DNA of 64,000 nt, from NCBI RefSeq assembly GCF_047263945.1, contig NZ_JBLAVB010000003.1, positions 372,001 to 436,000 on the forward strand. The letters are read 5' to 3'. Source of the stretch: Rhodospirillum sp047263945. Its GTDB lineage: Bacteria > Pseudomonadota > Alphaproteobacteria > Rhodospirillales > Rhodospirillaceae. Within the stretch, counting starts at the first letter, position 1. The number at the start of each line of letters is the position of its first letter. Made by a program: the position numbers and the translations under genes. Of this stretch, positions 1 through 8,656 are shown in pieces. Below the pieces are notes generated by a model. It was not told the DNA's origin. It saw only the letters and a list, made by a program, of their open reading frames with translations, and did no database searches.

Positions 1-794
1 CCCGCCTGGACCTGCCCTTCCTCATCACCCTGCCCGCATCCGGGCTGGTGGCCGCCTTCTGTGGATTCCTGGTGGCCCTGCCGACCATGCGGCTGGTGAG
101 TATCTATTTCGCCGTGGCAACCTTGGGCATCGGCGAAATGATCCATGTCACCCTGCTCAACTGGGTGGGGTTTACCAGGGGTCCCATGGGCATCGGCGGA
201 ATTCCGCCCATTACCCTGTTCGGGGTTGAGGTCACCTCCCTGATGGGGATGTACTTTGCCGTGGCGGTGGTCACCGCAATCAGTTTGTGGTGCCTCCATC
301 GCTTCACCCATGGCTATTACGGCAATGCCCTGCGCTCCCTGCGCGAGGATGACCAATGCGCCGACTGCATGGGGCTGAACGTGGTGGGCCTGAAGATCCA
401 GGCTTTCACCCTGTCCTGTTTCTTCGCCGGGGTGGCCGGAGCGCTGTTGGCCCATACCTCTGAATTCATCAGCCCCGATAGCTTCAAGTTCATGGAAAGC
501 ATCCTGATCCTGGCCATGGCGGTGGTCGGTGGGCTGGGCAGCCTGCCCGGAGCCGTAATCGGCGCGGTGCTGCTGATCGTCCTGCCCGAGGCCCTGCGCC
601 CGATCGGCGACTTCCGGATGGTGGCCGTGGGATCGGCCATGTTCCTGTGTATTCTGTTGCTGCCCAAGGGATTGTTCGGCGAGGTGTCGGCCATCTCCCT
701 GGCCCGGCGTCAATTGGGCCGCGCCTGGGACGGTGCGCCAAGGAGCGCGGGAGACAGGGGGCTGGATGGTCAAGGCGTGGGGTGGAAGGGATGA
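1..794 (+). CDS. livM: Branched-chain amino-acid ABC transporter permease LivM (5' truncated)
   Basis: This is the C-terminal part of an inner-membrane permease; the gene begins upstream of the window and the frame opens at base 3. About 260 residues remain, rich in hydrophobic segments. They include the family-typical stretches FAVATLGIGEMI, LRSLREDDQCADCMGLN (the cytoplasmic loop that contacts the ATPases) and AVVGGLGSLPGAVIGA near the end. LivM pairs with LivH to form the channel of the high-affinity Leu/Ile/Val (or amide/urea-type) uptake system. Its TGA stop overlaps the livG start (ATGA), so translation is probably coupled. The substrate cannot be told from this part of the protein. Confidence 0.93.
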   Translation, partial: RLDLPFLITLPASGLVAAFCGFLVALPTMRLVSIYFAVATLGIGEMIHVTLLNWVGFTRGPMGIGGIPPITLFGVEVTSLMGMYFAVAVVTAISLWCLHRFTHGYYGNALRSLREDDQCADCMGLNVVGLKIQAFTLSCFFAGVAGALLAHTSEFISPDSFKFMESILILAMAVVGGLGSLPGAVIGAVLLIVLPEALRPIGDFRMVAVGSAMFLCILLLPKGLFGEVSAISLARRQLGRAWDGAPRSAGDRGLDGQGVGWKG

Positions 795-1561
795 GCGGAC
801 CCATGCTTCAGATCAAAGACTTGAGCCGCCAATTCGGTGGGCTGACTGCGGTGGATTGCGTCAACGCCGAAATCCAAACCGGCGAGTTGGTGGGGTTGAT
901 CGGCCCCAACGGTGCGGGCAAGACCACCCTGTTCAATCTGATTTCCGGTTTCACCCCGCCAAGTCATGGGGAGGTGCGGTTCAAGGGGCAATCCATCACC
1001 GGGCTCAAGCCCTGGAAGGTGGCCCGCTTGGGGATGGGGCGAACCTTCCAGAACCTGCGGATCTTCCCCAATATGACGGTTTTCGACAATGTCAGCGTCG
1101 GGGCCATCGGATCCCTGGGGCACAATCCGCTCCACGCCCTGTTGCCGCCCCGCTTCGGACCCGCTGCCGAGATCAGCCGCCGCTCCTGGGAGGCCCTGGA
1201 GCGGGTCGGCCTGGAAGGCTTCTCCGGCGAGCTGGCGGCGAACCTGTCCTACGGCAAACGCAAGTATCTGGAGATCGCCCGGGCGCTGGCGACCAAGCCG
1301 GACCTGTTGATCCTGGACGAACCCGCTGCCGGATTGAACGACACCGAAACCGCAGAGCTGGCCAGTTTCATCCAGGGACTGCATGGCGAGGGACTGACCG
1401 TGCTGCTGGTGGAACATGACATGACTCTGGTTATGGGGATTTGTCAGACAGTCTGGGTGCTCGCCGCCGGAGCCAAGATCGCCGATGCTGCGCCCGCAGA
1501 GGTGCGCCGCGACCCGGTGGTGCTCGACGCCTATCTCGGCACGGGGGAGGACGAGGAATGA
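791..1561 (+). CDS. livG: Branched-chain amino-acid ABC transporter ATP-binding protein LivG
   Basis: This 256-residue cytoplasmic ATPase energises the LivHM permease. Visible motifs are Walker A GPNGAGKTT, the long LivG-type insert around FQNLRIFPNMTVFDNV, the ABC signature LSYGKRKYLEIARALA, Walker B LLILDEPAAGLN and the switch histidine in LLVEHDM. The ATG at 791 lies in an ATGA overlap with livM and is followed by the family-typical start of strand 1 (MLQIKDLSRQFGG). The frame remains open upstream, but that stretch reads livM out of frame. Its end overlaps livF by four bases, giving a compact livM-G-F operon. Confidence 0.95.
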   Translation: MSGPMLQIKDLSRQFGGLTAVDCVNAEIQTGELVGLIGPNGAGKTTLFNLISGFTPPSHGEVRFKGQSITGLKPWKVARLGMGRTFQNLRIFPNMTVFDNVSVGAIGSLGHNPLHALLPPRFGPAAEISRRSWEALERVGLEGFSGELAANLSYGKRKYLEIARALATKPDLLILDEPAAGLNDTETAELASFIQGLHGEGLTVLLVEHDMTLVMGICQTVWVLAAGAKIADAAPAEVRRDPVVLDAYLGTGEDEE

Positions 1562-2292
1562 GTGACGCAAACACAGGGGCGGAAACGCCCCTCCTCTCTG
1601 TGACGGACCTGACGGTGCGTATGGGGACCCAGGAGATCCTGCGCGGGGTCTCCCTGAGTGTGCCCCGGGGGGGCGTCGTCAGCGTCTTGGGTGCCAATGG
1701 CGTGGGCAAGACGACGCTGATGCGGGCCATCTCGGGGATTTATAAGGCGTCCTCCGGCTCGATCCTGTTCGAGGGGCAGGAGATTGCGGGCATGCCCAGT
1801 CATGGCATCGTTGCCCTGGGTTTGGCTCAAGCGCCGGAGGGGCGGCAGATCTTTTCCAATATGACCGTGAAGGAAAACCTCCGGCTGGGGGGGCTGAAGG
1901 CCAAGGGGGACCTGGAGGCCCGGCGGGAGCGGATTCTGACCCTCTTTCCCCTGCTCAAGGAGCGCCTGACCCAAAAGGCGGGCTCTCTGTCCGGTGGAGA
2001 GCAGCAGATGCTGTGTATTGGTCGGGCCATGATGAGCGGCCCCCGGCTGTTGTTGATGGATGAACCCTCGTTGGGGTTGGCGCCGAAGATCGTCAAGCTG
2101 ATCATGGATTTGATCGCCTTGATCCGGGCCGAGGGGACAGCGGTTCTTCTGGTTGAGCAGAATGCCCGGGCGGCCCTGAAGGTCGCCGACCACGCCCATG
2201 TGATGGAGGGCGGGCGGATTGTGCTGGACGGCCCCGCCGCGTCCCTGCGGGAGGACCCCCGGGTCATGGAGGCCTATCTCGGTGGTGGATGA
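1558..2292 (+). CDS. livF: Branched-chain amino-acid ABC transporter ATP-binding protein LivF
   Basis: This is the second ATPase of the Liv system, 244 residues. It shows Walker A GANGVGKTT, the Q-loop region LAQAPEGRQIF typical of LivF, signature LSGGEQQMLCIGRAMM, Walker B LLLMDEPSLGLAP and LLVEQNA. The ATG at 1558 overlaps the livG stop (ATGA). LivF and LivG form the nucleotide-binding heterodimer at the inner face of the membrane. The gene is followed by a 287-bp spacer with a structured repeat before the next co-directional gene. Confidence 0.95.
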   Translation: MSDANTGAETPLLSVTDLTVRMGTQEILRGVSLSVPRGGVVSVLGANGVGKTTLMRAISGIYKASSGSILFEGQEIAGMPSHGIVALGLAQAPEGRQIFSNMTVKENLRLGGLKAKGDLEARRERILTLFPLLKERLTQKAGSLSGGEQQMLCIGRAMMSGPRLLLMDEPSLGLAPKIVKLIMDLIALIRAEGTAVLLVEQNARAALKVADHAHVMEGGRIVLDGPAASLREDPRVMEAYLGGG

Positions 2293-2426
2293 TGGGGCAG
2301 TCGGATCACGCGGAGAGGCCCTGGCCGGGGAAACCGGGTGCCTCCCCCTCGACTTGGACCTGACGGATGGGCACGATAGGGGATGTTTTTCCGTCACGGG
2401 GCTTGGCCCCGTTCCTCCCCCTCTTT

Positions 2427-2535
2427 GGCGAGGCTGGGGCCGAAAGGCCCCAGACCCCGGGCAGAAAAAATGGGGGTTTGGGGGGCTTGGCCCCCAAATG
2501 GGCTTGGGCAATCGCCCAAAAAATATAAGACACTG
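2427..2535 (+). repeat. Dispersed structured repeat, family B, copy 1
   Basis: The stretch contains a hairpin GGGGCC-GAAA-GGCCCC, then CAGACCCCGGGC, a second hairpin built from TTTGGGGG and CCCCCAAA, and a third TTGGGC-AATC-GCCCAA followed by a run of A. The same modules in the same order lie at 54217-54383, and partial copies at 49855-49925. It sits in the livF to EamA spacer. It is probably a REP-like or MITE-like intergenic element and may also act as an RNA stabiliser or terminator for livF. Confidence 0.8.
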
Positions 2536-2579
2536 TGTCCCCGGCGGATTGAGTTTCGCGCCGGGAAAGGACCCAGACC

Positions 2580-3500
2580 ATGGCTGATACGGGAGAAGCG
2601 GAAATAGGCTGGGGCCTGCTTTTCGGTACCATAACGGTGGTTATTTGGTCGGGCTACATGGTGGTTTCCGCCGCCGGGGTCCGCCAAGGGTTGGGCAGTC
2701 TGGAGCTGACCGCCCTGCGGGCCGGAGTGTCCGGGGTGGCGATGTTGCCCTTCGTACTGTTGAAGGGGAGACGGCGGGGTGGGCTGGCCTTCTTCGGCTT
2801 GGGGTGGCGCAAGGCCCTGGTGCTCGCGCTCTGTGCCGGACCGCCCTATTCCCTGGGAATCGTAATGGGGCTGTCGCTCGCCCCCGCCAGCCATGGGACG
2901 GTGGTCACGCCGGGTCTGATCCCGGTCTTCGGCACCCTGTTGGCTGCGGTGGTGCTTAAGCAGAGGCCCGGCAAACGGGGGATTTTCGGTTTGGCCATCG
3001 TGGTTGCGGGCGTGCTCGCGGTGGGCTGGGACGGTCTGTCGGCGGAAACGGGAAATGCCACTTGGTTGGGAGACCTGTTGTTTGCCGCCGTGGCGTTCCT
3101 CTGGGCGGTCTTCACGGTCTGCACCCGGGCTTGGGGGGTGCCGCCGCTCCATGCCGCGGCGGCGGTGTCGGTGCTCTCCCTGATCTACATGCCTCTGTGG
3201 TGGGCTTGGAGTGGGCCGGGGACTCTGGTCACAGCGCCCTGGACCGTGGTGGTTTTCCAGGGGGTGTACCAAGGTCTGTTGGTGGCGATCCTGGCCATGG
3301 TGCTCTACGCTGCAACCGTTCAGCGGTTGGGTGTGGCGAAGGGAGCTTTGTTCCCGGCCCTGGTGCCGGTTGTCGGCTCGCTGCTGGCCATTGCCATCTT
3401 GAACGAGGACCCCGGTCCGGGAGCGGTGTTGGGGATGGTGCTCGCGCCTTTGGGCATGGCCCTGGCCTTTTGGCCGAAGAAGACAATCACATCACGATAG
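2580..3500 (+). CDS. EamA/DMT-family transporter
   Basis: This 306-residue protein has about ten hydrophobic segments and the two-fold EamA repeat. The first half starts at GWGLLFGTITVVIWSGYMVV, the second at LLFAAVAFLWAVFTVC. Family members are mostly metabolite exporters of the inner membrane, moving for example amino acids, cysteine derivatives or purines. The start at 2580 has GGGAAAGGA upstream. It lies 11 bp before the L-ATC hydrolase-like gene on the same strand, so export of a product of the two downstream enzymes is possible. The substrate is not visible in the sequence. Confidence 0.88.
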   Translation: MADTGEAEIGWGLLFGTITVVIWSGYMVVSAAGVRQGLGSLELTALRAGVSGVAMLPFVLLKGRRRGGLAFFGLGWRKALVLALCAGPPYSLGIVMGLSLAPASHGTVVTPGLIPVFGTLLAAVVLKQRPGKRGIFGLAIVVAGVLAVGWDGLSAETGNATWLGDLLFAAVAFLWAVFTVCTRAWGVPPLHAAAAVSVLSLIYMPLWWAWSGPGTLVTAPWTVVVFQGVYQGLLVAILAMVLYAATVQRLGVAKGALFPALVPVVGSLLAIAILNEDPGPGAVLGMVLAPLGMALAFWPKKTITSR

Positions 3501-3511
3501 GACAAGGCATC

Positions 3512-3988
3512 ATGGGGAACGATATCAGTATTCTGGAACAGCGGCGGATCGAGGCGGCCTTCGCCAAGGGGATCTATGACGAAATGGCCGCGCGTTTGGG
3601 TGTGGACACCGCCCGGGAAATTCTGGGCGCCGCCGTCGCCCGCATGGCCACGGCCCATGGCCAAAGCCTCGCCGATAAGGTGACCGAAGAGGGCAAGCCG
3701 CTGGATATGGAGACCTTCGGGGGCCTCCAATCCCTGTGGACGCGGGGAGGGGCGCTGGAAACCACCACCCGTGAGCAGACCGAAGAGGTGCTGCGCTTTG
3801 ACGTGACCCGCTGCCGGTACGCGGAAATGTACCGGGAGATGGGCGTTGCTGAGATCGGCGACCTGCTGTCCTGCCGTCGGGATGCCACCATGATCGTCGG
3901 CTTCAACCCGGAGGCCCAGTTGGAGCGCACCCAAACCATCATGGGCGGCGCCGATCACTGTGATTTTTGTTATTCCCTGAAGAAATAG
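3512..3988 (+). CDS. L-2-amino-thiazoline-4-carboxylic acid hydrolase family protein
   Basis: This 158-residue soluble protein matches the L-2-amino-thiazoline-4-carboxylate (L-ATC) hydrolase family. Recognisable parts are the N-terminal helix with ILEQRRIEAAFAKGIYDEM, the central RFDVTRCRYAEMYREMG and the C-terminal DHCDFCYSLKK with closely spaced cysteines. In Pseudomonas the family opens the L-ATC ring to N-carbamoyl-L-cysteine; many members are uncharacterised. The frame extends far upstream, but the ATG at 3512 gives the family-typical N-terminus and follows the EamA stop by 11 bp. The M20 hydrolase starts 11 bp downstream, so the two probably act in succession. Confidence 0.78.
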   Translation: MGNDISILEQRRIEAAFAKGIYDEMAARLGVDTAREILGAAVARMATAHGQSLADKVTEEGKPLDMETFGGLQSLWTRGGALETTTREQTEEVLRFDVTRCRYAEMYREMGVAEIGDLLSCRRDATMIVGFNPEAQLERTQTIMGGADHCDFCYSLKK

Positions 3989-3999
3989 GAGCCCTGGGC

Positions 4000-5169
4000 A
4001 TGTCTGGCCTTCTCCCCCAAATCACGTCCCTGACCGAAGACATGAAGGGCTGGCGTCGTCATTTGCACGCCCATCCGGAAACCGCCTTCGAGGAACATAA
4101 TACCGCCGATTTCGTCGCGGATCTGCTGACCAGCTTCGGCGTGGAGATCCACCGGGGTCTGGCGGGCACGGGGATTGTTGGCGTGATCCCGGGCAAGCGG
4201 CCCGGGACCCGCTCCATCGGGTTGCGGGCGGATATGGATGCCCTGCATATCCACGAGGAAACCAACCTGCCCCATGCCTCGACCGAGCCGGGGAAGATGC
4301 ATGCTTGCGGCCATGACGGCCACATGGCCATGCTTCTCGGGGCAACCAAGCACCTGGCGGCCAATCGGGATTTCACCGGAACTCTGCATGTCCTCTTCCA
4401 ACCTGCGGAAGAGAATGAGGGCGGCGGTCGGGTCATGGTCGAGCAAGGCCTGTTCGACCAATTCCCCATGGAGGCCGTCTACGGGATGCACAACTGGCCG
4501 GGGTTGGACGTCGGTCACATCGCAAGCCGTGTCGGCCCCGTCATGGCGGGGTATGATATCTTCGAAATCACCCTGCGCGGCAAGGGAGGGCATGCGGCCA
4601 TGCCTCACCTGGGGACGGATCAGGTTTTGGCCTCCGCTCATTTGATTACTGCCTTGCAGTCCATTCCCTCGCGCTCCATGAACCCTCTGGACAGCGCGGT
4701 GGTATCCGTGACCCAGATCCACGGGGGCGATACCTGGAATGTGATCCCGTCCGAGGTGGTCCTGCGCGGCACCGTGCGGACTTTTGAGACCCATGTTCAG
4801 GACATGGTGGAAGCCCGCATGGCCGAGTTGACCGAAACGGTGGCCAAGGCTTTCGGCGCCGAGGCAAGCTTGCGCTACGAGCGCCGCTACCCGGCCACGG
4901 TGAACAGCGCCGAGGAAACGGCCATCGCCATGCGCGTGGCCGCTTCGGTCGTTGGCGAGGAGAAGGTAGACGCCGATTGTCAACCGACTATGGGAGCGGA
5001 GGACTTCGCCTATATGCTCCAGGCACGTCCTGGTTGCTATGTGCGGCTGGGGGCTGGTCCCGGTCTGGGAGGCTGCATGCTCCACAACCCGGGCTTCGAT
5101 TTTAACGATGAAATCCTGGCCGTCGGTGCCAGTTATTGGGTGCGTCTGGTGGAGGACCAGTTGGCCTGA
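4000..5169 (+). CDS. M20-family amidohydrolase (hippurate hydrolase / aminoacylase type)
   Basis: This 389-residue metal-dependent amidase shows the M20D pattern. RADMDALHI, MHACGHDGHMAMLL and QPAEENEGGG carry metal and catalytic residues, and GGHAAMPHLGTDQV belongs to the dimerisation/lid domain. Further marks are MGAEDFAYM and the terminal histidine in GGCMLHNPGFDFND. The start at 4000 has AGGAG upstream and lies 11 bp after the L-ATC hydrolase-like gene. The enzyme cleaves N-acyl or N-carbamoyl amino acids. Beside an L-ATC hydrolase homologue it could release cysteine from the carbamoyl intermediate, which is inference from neighbourhood only. Confidence 0.9.
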   Translation: MSGLLPQITSLTEDMKGWRRHLHAHPETAFEEHNTADFVADLLTSFGVEIHRGLAGTGIVGVIPGKRPGTRSIGLRADMDALHIHEETNLPHASTEPGKMHACGHDGHMAMLLGATKHLAANRDFTGTLHVLFQPAEENEGGGRVMVEQGLFDQFPMEAVYGMHNWPGLDVGHIASRVGPVMAGYDIFEITLRGKGGHAAMPHLGTDQVLASAHLITALQSIPSRSMNPLDSAVVSVTQIHGGDTWNVIPSEVVLRGTVRTFETHVQDMVEARMAELTETVAKAFGAEASLRYERRYPATVNSAEETAIAMRVAASVVGEEKVDADCQPTMGAEDFAYMLQARPGCYVRLGAGPGLGGCMLHNPGFDFNDEILAVGASYWVRLVEDQLA

Positions 5170-5190
5170 GCCCTGTTTGAATGGGGGAGG

Positions 5191-6909
5191 TCAGGTGGTC
5201 TCCATCTGGGGGGGTAAATCCTCCCAGAACCAAGCCTGACCCTTACCCGCCCGCTTTACGGCATAGAGGGTCTGGTCGGCCCGGTGCATGACATCGCCAA
5301 AGGAATCCCCGTCGGCGGGCCAAGCCGCAATTCCCAGGCTGATGCCGACCCGGGCCTCGACCCCACCGGTCAGGACCACAGGGGCGGTGACGGCGGTGAT
5401 GACCCGGGCGGCAACGGCTTCCGCCTCGGTCCGCCATGTCTCCCGGGTGGCGTGGACGAGCAGCAGGAACTCATCTCCGCCCAGGCGTATGGCCAGATCT
5501 CCCTCGCGGAGGCTTGCGGTCAATCGGCTGGCGCATTGCCGCAATAAGCCGTCCCCTGCGTCATGGCCCAGGCTATCGTTCACCCGCTTGAAGCCATCCA
5601 GGTCCAGGTACAGGAAGGCAACGGTTTGATTGTCCTGGGGAGGCGAACTGCATAAGCCATCCAGATGGATCCGCAGGGCCGACCTGTTGGGAAGGTTGGT
5701 TAGAGAGTCCTTGAGGGCCATGGATTCCATTTTGGCCCGTTGATTGTTCGTCGCGGTCAGGGCATCCACCAGGGCGCGCAGGGCGCCGGAGAGTTGCTCA
5801 ATCTCACGTGATCCGCCGACGAAGGGCAGGTTGGCGCCAATGGCCCCATGGCGGAGTCCATTCGCGGCGCGGGTGATGCTGCGCAGGGGACGGGTGATGC
5901 GACCGGCGGCCAACCAGGACAGGACGGCGAAGGCAATCGCAGTCAGGATACCAACGTTGAATGTAAGAAGCCTCAGGTGTTTCACGGGGGCCAGCGCCTG
6001 GGATACGGGGCTGCGGCAAATGACCGTCCACCCCAGTCCAGCATAGGACTTATATCCCTGCTCCCGAGCGAAGCCGGTCAGATAACGGGTTCCATCGGGC
6101 CAGACCTGGATGCTCCACCCCTCCGGGGGGCCGTCGGCGCCGCCCGTCAGATTGGGGGGCAATATTTCAGGGGAAACATGGGCGGGGTCGCCTGAGGGGC
6201 TATCCAGGGGAGCGAGAATGACCCGGTTATCCCGATCCACGATAAACATGTCCACTTTTCGGCGATCTCGAAGGGGGCCGATCAGGGAGGTCTGGATCTC
6301 CCGCGCCCAGCTCCAGCTGAGGTGGGCGGCAAGGATGCCGGTTACACCCTCTTCCTTGTCGTGGATGGGTCTGGCGATGTCGACGAATCGCAGGGGCTCG
6401 CCACTGGGATCGGGGGGAAGGGCTTTGGCTAACACAGCGGCCTCATGGACATCGCCCACGAACAATCCATTGATTCCTTGGGAATAGACCGGACGATGGG
6501 CGATATTGACGCCTTCGATGACCCCGCCCGTCGCAGCCAGGACCGTACCGTCCGGGCTAAGGTACCCCATCCAGGTGAACTGGGGGATCGTGGCCTGAAG
6601 GCGTTCGAGCAAGGCTCGGATCCGGGCAGGTGTTTTTGGTTTGGTGAGCGCCTCCATCTCTGCCAGCAGGTCTATTTCTGCGCCCCGCGAGAACATACCC
6701 CGGTCGAATTTGTCCGCCATGTTGAATGCAACTTCCGCCAGTTCCTCGCCAATGGCTGCCTCGACCTCCCGACTGGCGACCCTGCCAACGGACCAGGATA
6801 AAAAACCGGCCAGAACCAGCATCAGCAGTCCAAAAATCATGGAAACCTGGGCGCGTAGTCCCAATTGGCCATAACCAAGTCGCCGAATGAGAGAGAACCA
6901 GGCGGACAA
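5191..6909 (-). CDS. Membrane diguanylate cyclase with periplasmic sensor, HAMP and GGDEF
   Basis: This 572-residue protein makes cyclic di-GMP from two GTP. In order it has an N-terminal membrane segment around residues 23-45, a periplasmic Cache-like sensor of about 250 residues, and a second membrane segment with LLTFNVGILTAIAFAVLSW. A HAMP-like linker (RITRPLRSITRAANGL) and a GGDEF domain follow. The active-site GGDEF is near residue 477, and the inhibitory site REGD lies five residues before it, so it should be active and product-inhibited. No EAL domain is present. The first codon read here is TTG, with AAAGG about 10 bases upstream, so the exact start is uncertain. Confidence 0.92.
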   Translation of the reverse strand: MSAWFSLIRRLGYGQLGLRAQVSMIFGLLMLVLAGFLSWSVGRVASREVEAAIGEELAEVAFNMADKFDRGMFSRGAEIDLLAEMEALTKPKTPARIRALLERLQATIPQFTWMGYLSPDGTVLAATGGVIEGVNIAHRPVYSQGINGLFVGDVHEAAVLAKALPPDPSGEPLRFVDIARPIHDKEEGVTGILAAHLSWSWAREIQTSLIGPLRDRRKVDMFIVDRDNRVILAPLDSPSGDPAHVSPEILPPNLTGGADGPPEGWSIQVWPDGTRYLTGFAREQGYKSYAGLGWTVICRSPVSQALAPVKHLRLLTFNVGILTAIAFAVLSWLAAGRITRPLRSITRAANGLRHGAIGANLPFVGGSREIEQLSGALRALVDALTATNNQRAKMESMALKDSLTNLPNRSALRIHLDGLCSSPPQDNQTVAFLYLDLDGFKRVNDSLGHDAGDGLLRQCASRLTASLREGDLAIRLGGDEFLLLVHATRETWRTEAEAVAARVITAVTAPVVLTGGVEARVGISLGIAAWPADGDSFGDVMHRADQTLYAVKRAGKGQAWFWEDLPPQMETT

Positions 6910-7453
6910 AGAGATCTAGCCTTTCTGCGGAGAGAGACGCTTTTGGTCAGAACTTTTAGAAGACTGACTAGAAGAGTGACTATACGCGCAATGAGAGGCA
7001 TGGAATATATGATATTTAATATGCAGACATAGATATTGGCATACGGTTTGCTTTGGTTGTTCGGAAAAGTTGTGTTGCGTCGGAGTTGTCCTGTTGTGAG
7101 CAAGGGAAAATGGTGTGTGGTCCAGTCAACTCAGGTGGATGTCGCGCTTTCAGAAGAAAGAACGAAGGTTGGACCGCTCAGTTCTCATGGCCTTGTTGCA
7201 CCCCAGGCCTGGGGCATGCCTTTTCATTTGGGGGGAGAGGTTTATACCAAGCGGCGCGGGTTGAAACCCACGCCGCTTTTTTTGCGTTCAAACGCCAGGC
7301 GGGCTTTTACGCGCCATAAGGCGCGGCGGCCACTTGGCCGCTTCCAAGGTGCGGTGAGGCAAACTCACCGCACCCTGGTATTAGACGTATTCTGTTTTGT
7401 CTTTCCCTCGCGGGGGGCTTTACGCTGAGTCATGCCCCTGCCGGGTGCAAGGG
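6910..7453. other. 544-bp intergenic region
   Basis: No convincing gene is visible. The part next to the diguanylate cyclase (6940-7040) is AT-rich and probably holds its promoter. Around 7202-7215 there is a short palindrome (CCCCAGGCCTGGGG). The right-hand part is occupied by repeat family A copy 1 (7244-7382). Open frames here have no ribosome-binding site and no protein-like composition. Confidence 0.6.
7244..7382 (+). repeat. Dispersed multi-hairpin repeat, family A, copy 1
   Basis: A 139-bp element with four successive stem-loops: GCGGCG with CGCCGC, GCGCC-ATAA-GGCGC, GCGGCCACTTGGCCGC, and GGTGCGGTGAG-GCAAA-CTCACCGCACC in two arms. It is flanked by ATACC and GGTAT. The same element lies inverted at 39387-39534 with roughly three quarters identical bases, and several stems differ by compensating changes. 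It lies downstream of the ornithine cyclodeaminase gene, between two minus-strand genes. Confidence 0.85.
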
Positions 7454-8410
7454 TTAAGCCGTCTCAAGCACCAATTGGGCGGCGGCGAGGTCTTCAAGGG
7501 CCGCTCCAGCGGACTTGAACAGCGTCACCTCTTCTGTGGAGCGGCGTCCAGAAAGTTGGCCCCGGCACAGCTCGAACAGATCTCCGGCCACATCCTCCGG
7601 GGTCAAGGCGCCGGAGGTTAAGGCTTGAACCAGATCCCCGCCTTCGCTCAGGGCGCCATCCCGTGTGTCCACATAGACCCGGCAACGGCGGACCGCTTCG
7701 TCGTCGGATTCCCGCATTTGGGGCGTGAAGGCCCCGACAAGGTCCAGGTGCGCCCCGGGCTTAAGCCATTTCCCCAGGACCAGCGGATCCCGGGACAGGG
7801 TGGCGCAGGAAATCAAATCCGCCTCGCGGACGGCGGTCTCCAAATCGGGTGCAACCTCTACTGTGACAGGAAGAGCAGAGGGGAGTTCGGCTCGGAGCTT
7901 TTCGGCCTTGGCTGGGGTGCGGGCCCACAGCAGCACCCGCTCCAGGGAGGGGCGGACGCTCAGATGGGCTTCGATTAGATTGGGGGCCAGACGGCCCGCG
8001 CCGACCATGACCATGGTTCTGGCGTCCGGTCGGGCCAGAAAACGGGCGGCCAGGGCGCTTGCCGCAGCGGTTCGGCGGACGGTGATCTCGCCCCCGTCCA
8101 AGATGGCCCGGGGCTGGCCGGTGGCTCCGTCCAGGGCGAGCACGCTGGCCGCAACGGCGGGCAGCCCCCGGTCACCGTTTCCGGGATAGACCGTGGCGAT
8201 CTTGATAACGCAAAGGCGCTCGGTGGGGGGGGCCTCCAGGGTCCAAGCAGGCATGAGAAGGAGGCTGGCCTCCGCCTCTCCGGGGATCGTCATGCCGTGG
8301 TGGTGCCGGGTAGGGGAGGTGCATCCCTCGCGAAAACGCACTGCGAGCGCGTCGATCAAGGCGGGCCAGGGAAGGTGGTCACGGATGGTGGCGGCATCGA
8401 ACACGCGCAT
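7454..8410 (-). CDS. Ornithine cyclodeaminase / mu-crystallin family protein
   Basis: This 318-residue protein is an NAD(P)-dependent cytoplasmic enzyme of the ornithine cyclodeaminase family. Family marks are the N-terminal SPTRHHHGMTIPG-like segment, LDGGEITVRRTAAASALAAR, the Rossmann motif MVGAGRLAPNLIEAH and the downstream GAFTPQMRESDDEAV. Members deaminate ornithine to proline or reduce cyclic imino acids and ketimines; the substrate is not predictable here. The ATG at 8410 has GGAGAGAG six bases upstream. The frame stays open further upstream, but there it runs through a terminator hairpin. The gene appears monocistronic. Confidence 0.85.
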   Translation of the reverse strand: MRVFDAATIRDHLPWPALIDALAVRFREGCTSPTRHHHGMTIPGEAEASLLLMPAWTLEAPPTERLCVIKIATVYPGNGDRGLPAVAASVLALDGATGQPRAILDGGEITVRRTAAASALAARFLARPDARTMVMVGAGRLAPNLIEAHLSVRPSLERVLLWARTPAKAEKLRAELPSALPVTVEVAPDLETAVREADLISCATLSRDPLVLGKWLKPGAHLDLVGAFTPQMRESDDEAVRRCRVYVDTRDGALSEGGDLVQALTSGALTPEDVAGDLFELCRGQLSGRRSTEEVTLFKSAGAALEDLAAAQLVLETA

Positions 8411-8496
8411 GGACTCTCTCCAGAACATGGGATCGGCGGGGCAAAGCGGAAAATTGGATCCAATGCTAAGGGAGGGAGGGGTGTGAGCGAAAGGGA

Positions 8497-8531
8497 AAAC
8501 GGCGTTCCTTCGGGGGGAAGGAACGCCGTTT
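8497..8531 (-). terminator. Perfect 14-bp stem terminator
   Basis: A 14-bp perfect inverted repeat (AAACGGCGTTCCTT with a 7-base loop) is followed on the minus strand by a T-rich stretch. It fits an intrinsic terminator for the minus-strand small gene at 8657-8881 and insulates the cyclodeaminase gene. Confidence 0.75.
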
Positions 8532-8656
8532 CTAAGTCGCCCGAAGGGAAGGGTCAGGGATCCTTGGGGAAATCCGACCCACACGCCCCTGGTGGGAGAG
8601 GGGGTACGCGTGTGGGGTTGACCCTCTTTTCTCCTTCGAGCTGGTCTCGTTCGGTT

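Noticed and set aside
2394..3272. 292-residue minus-strand frame opposite the EamA gene
   Set aside because: Proline/glutamine/histidine-rich translation typical of the antisense of a GC-rich membrane protein gene.
7036..7428. Plus-strand frame of about 130 residues between the diguanylate cyclase and cyclodeaminase genes
   Set aside because: It runs through the family A hairpin repeat and has no protein-like composition.
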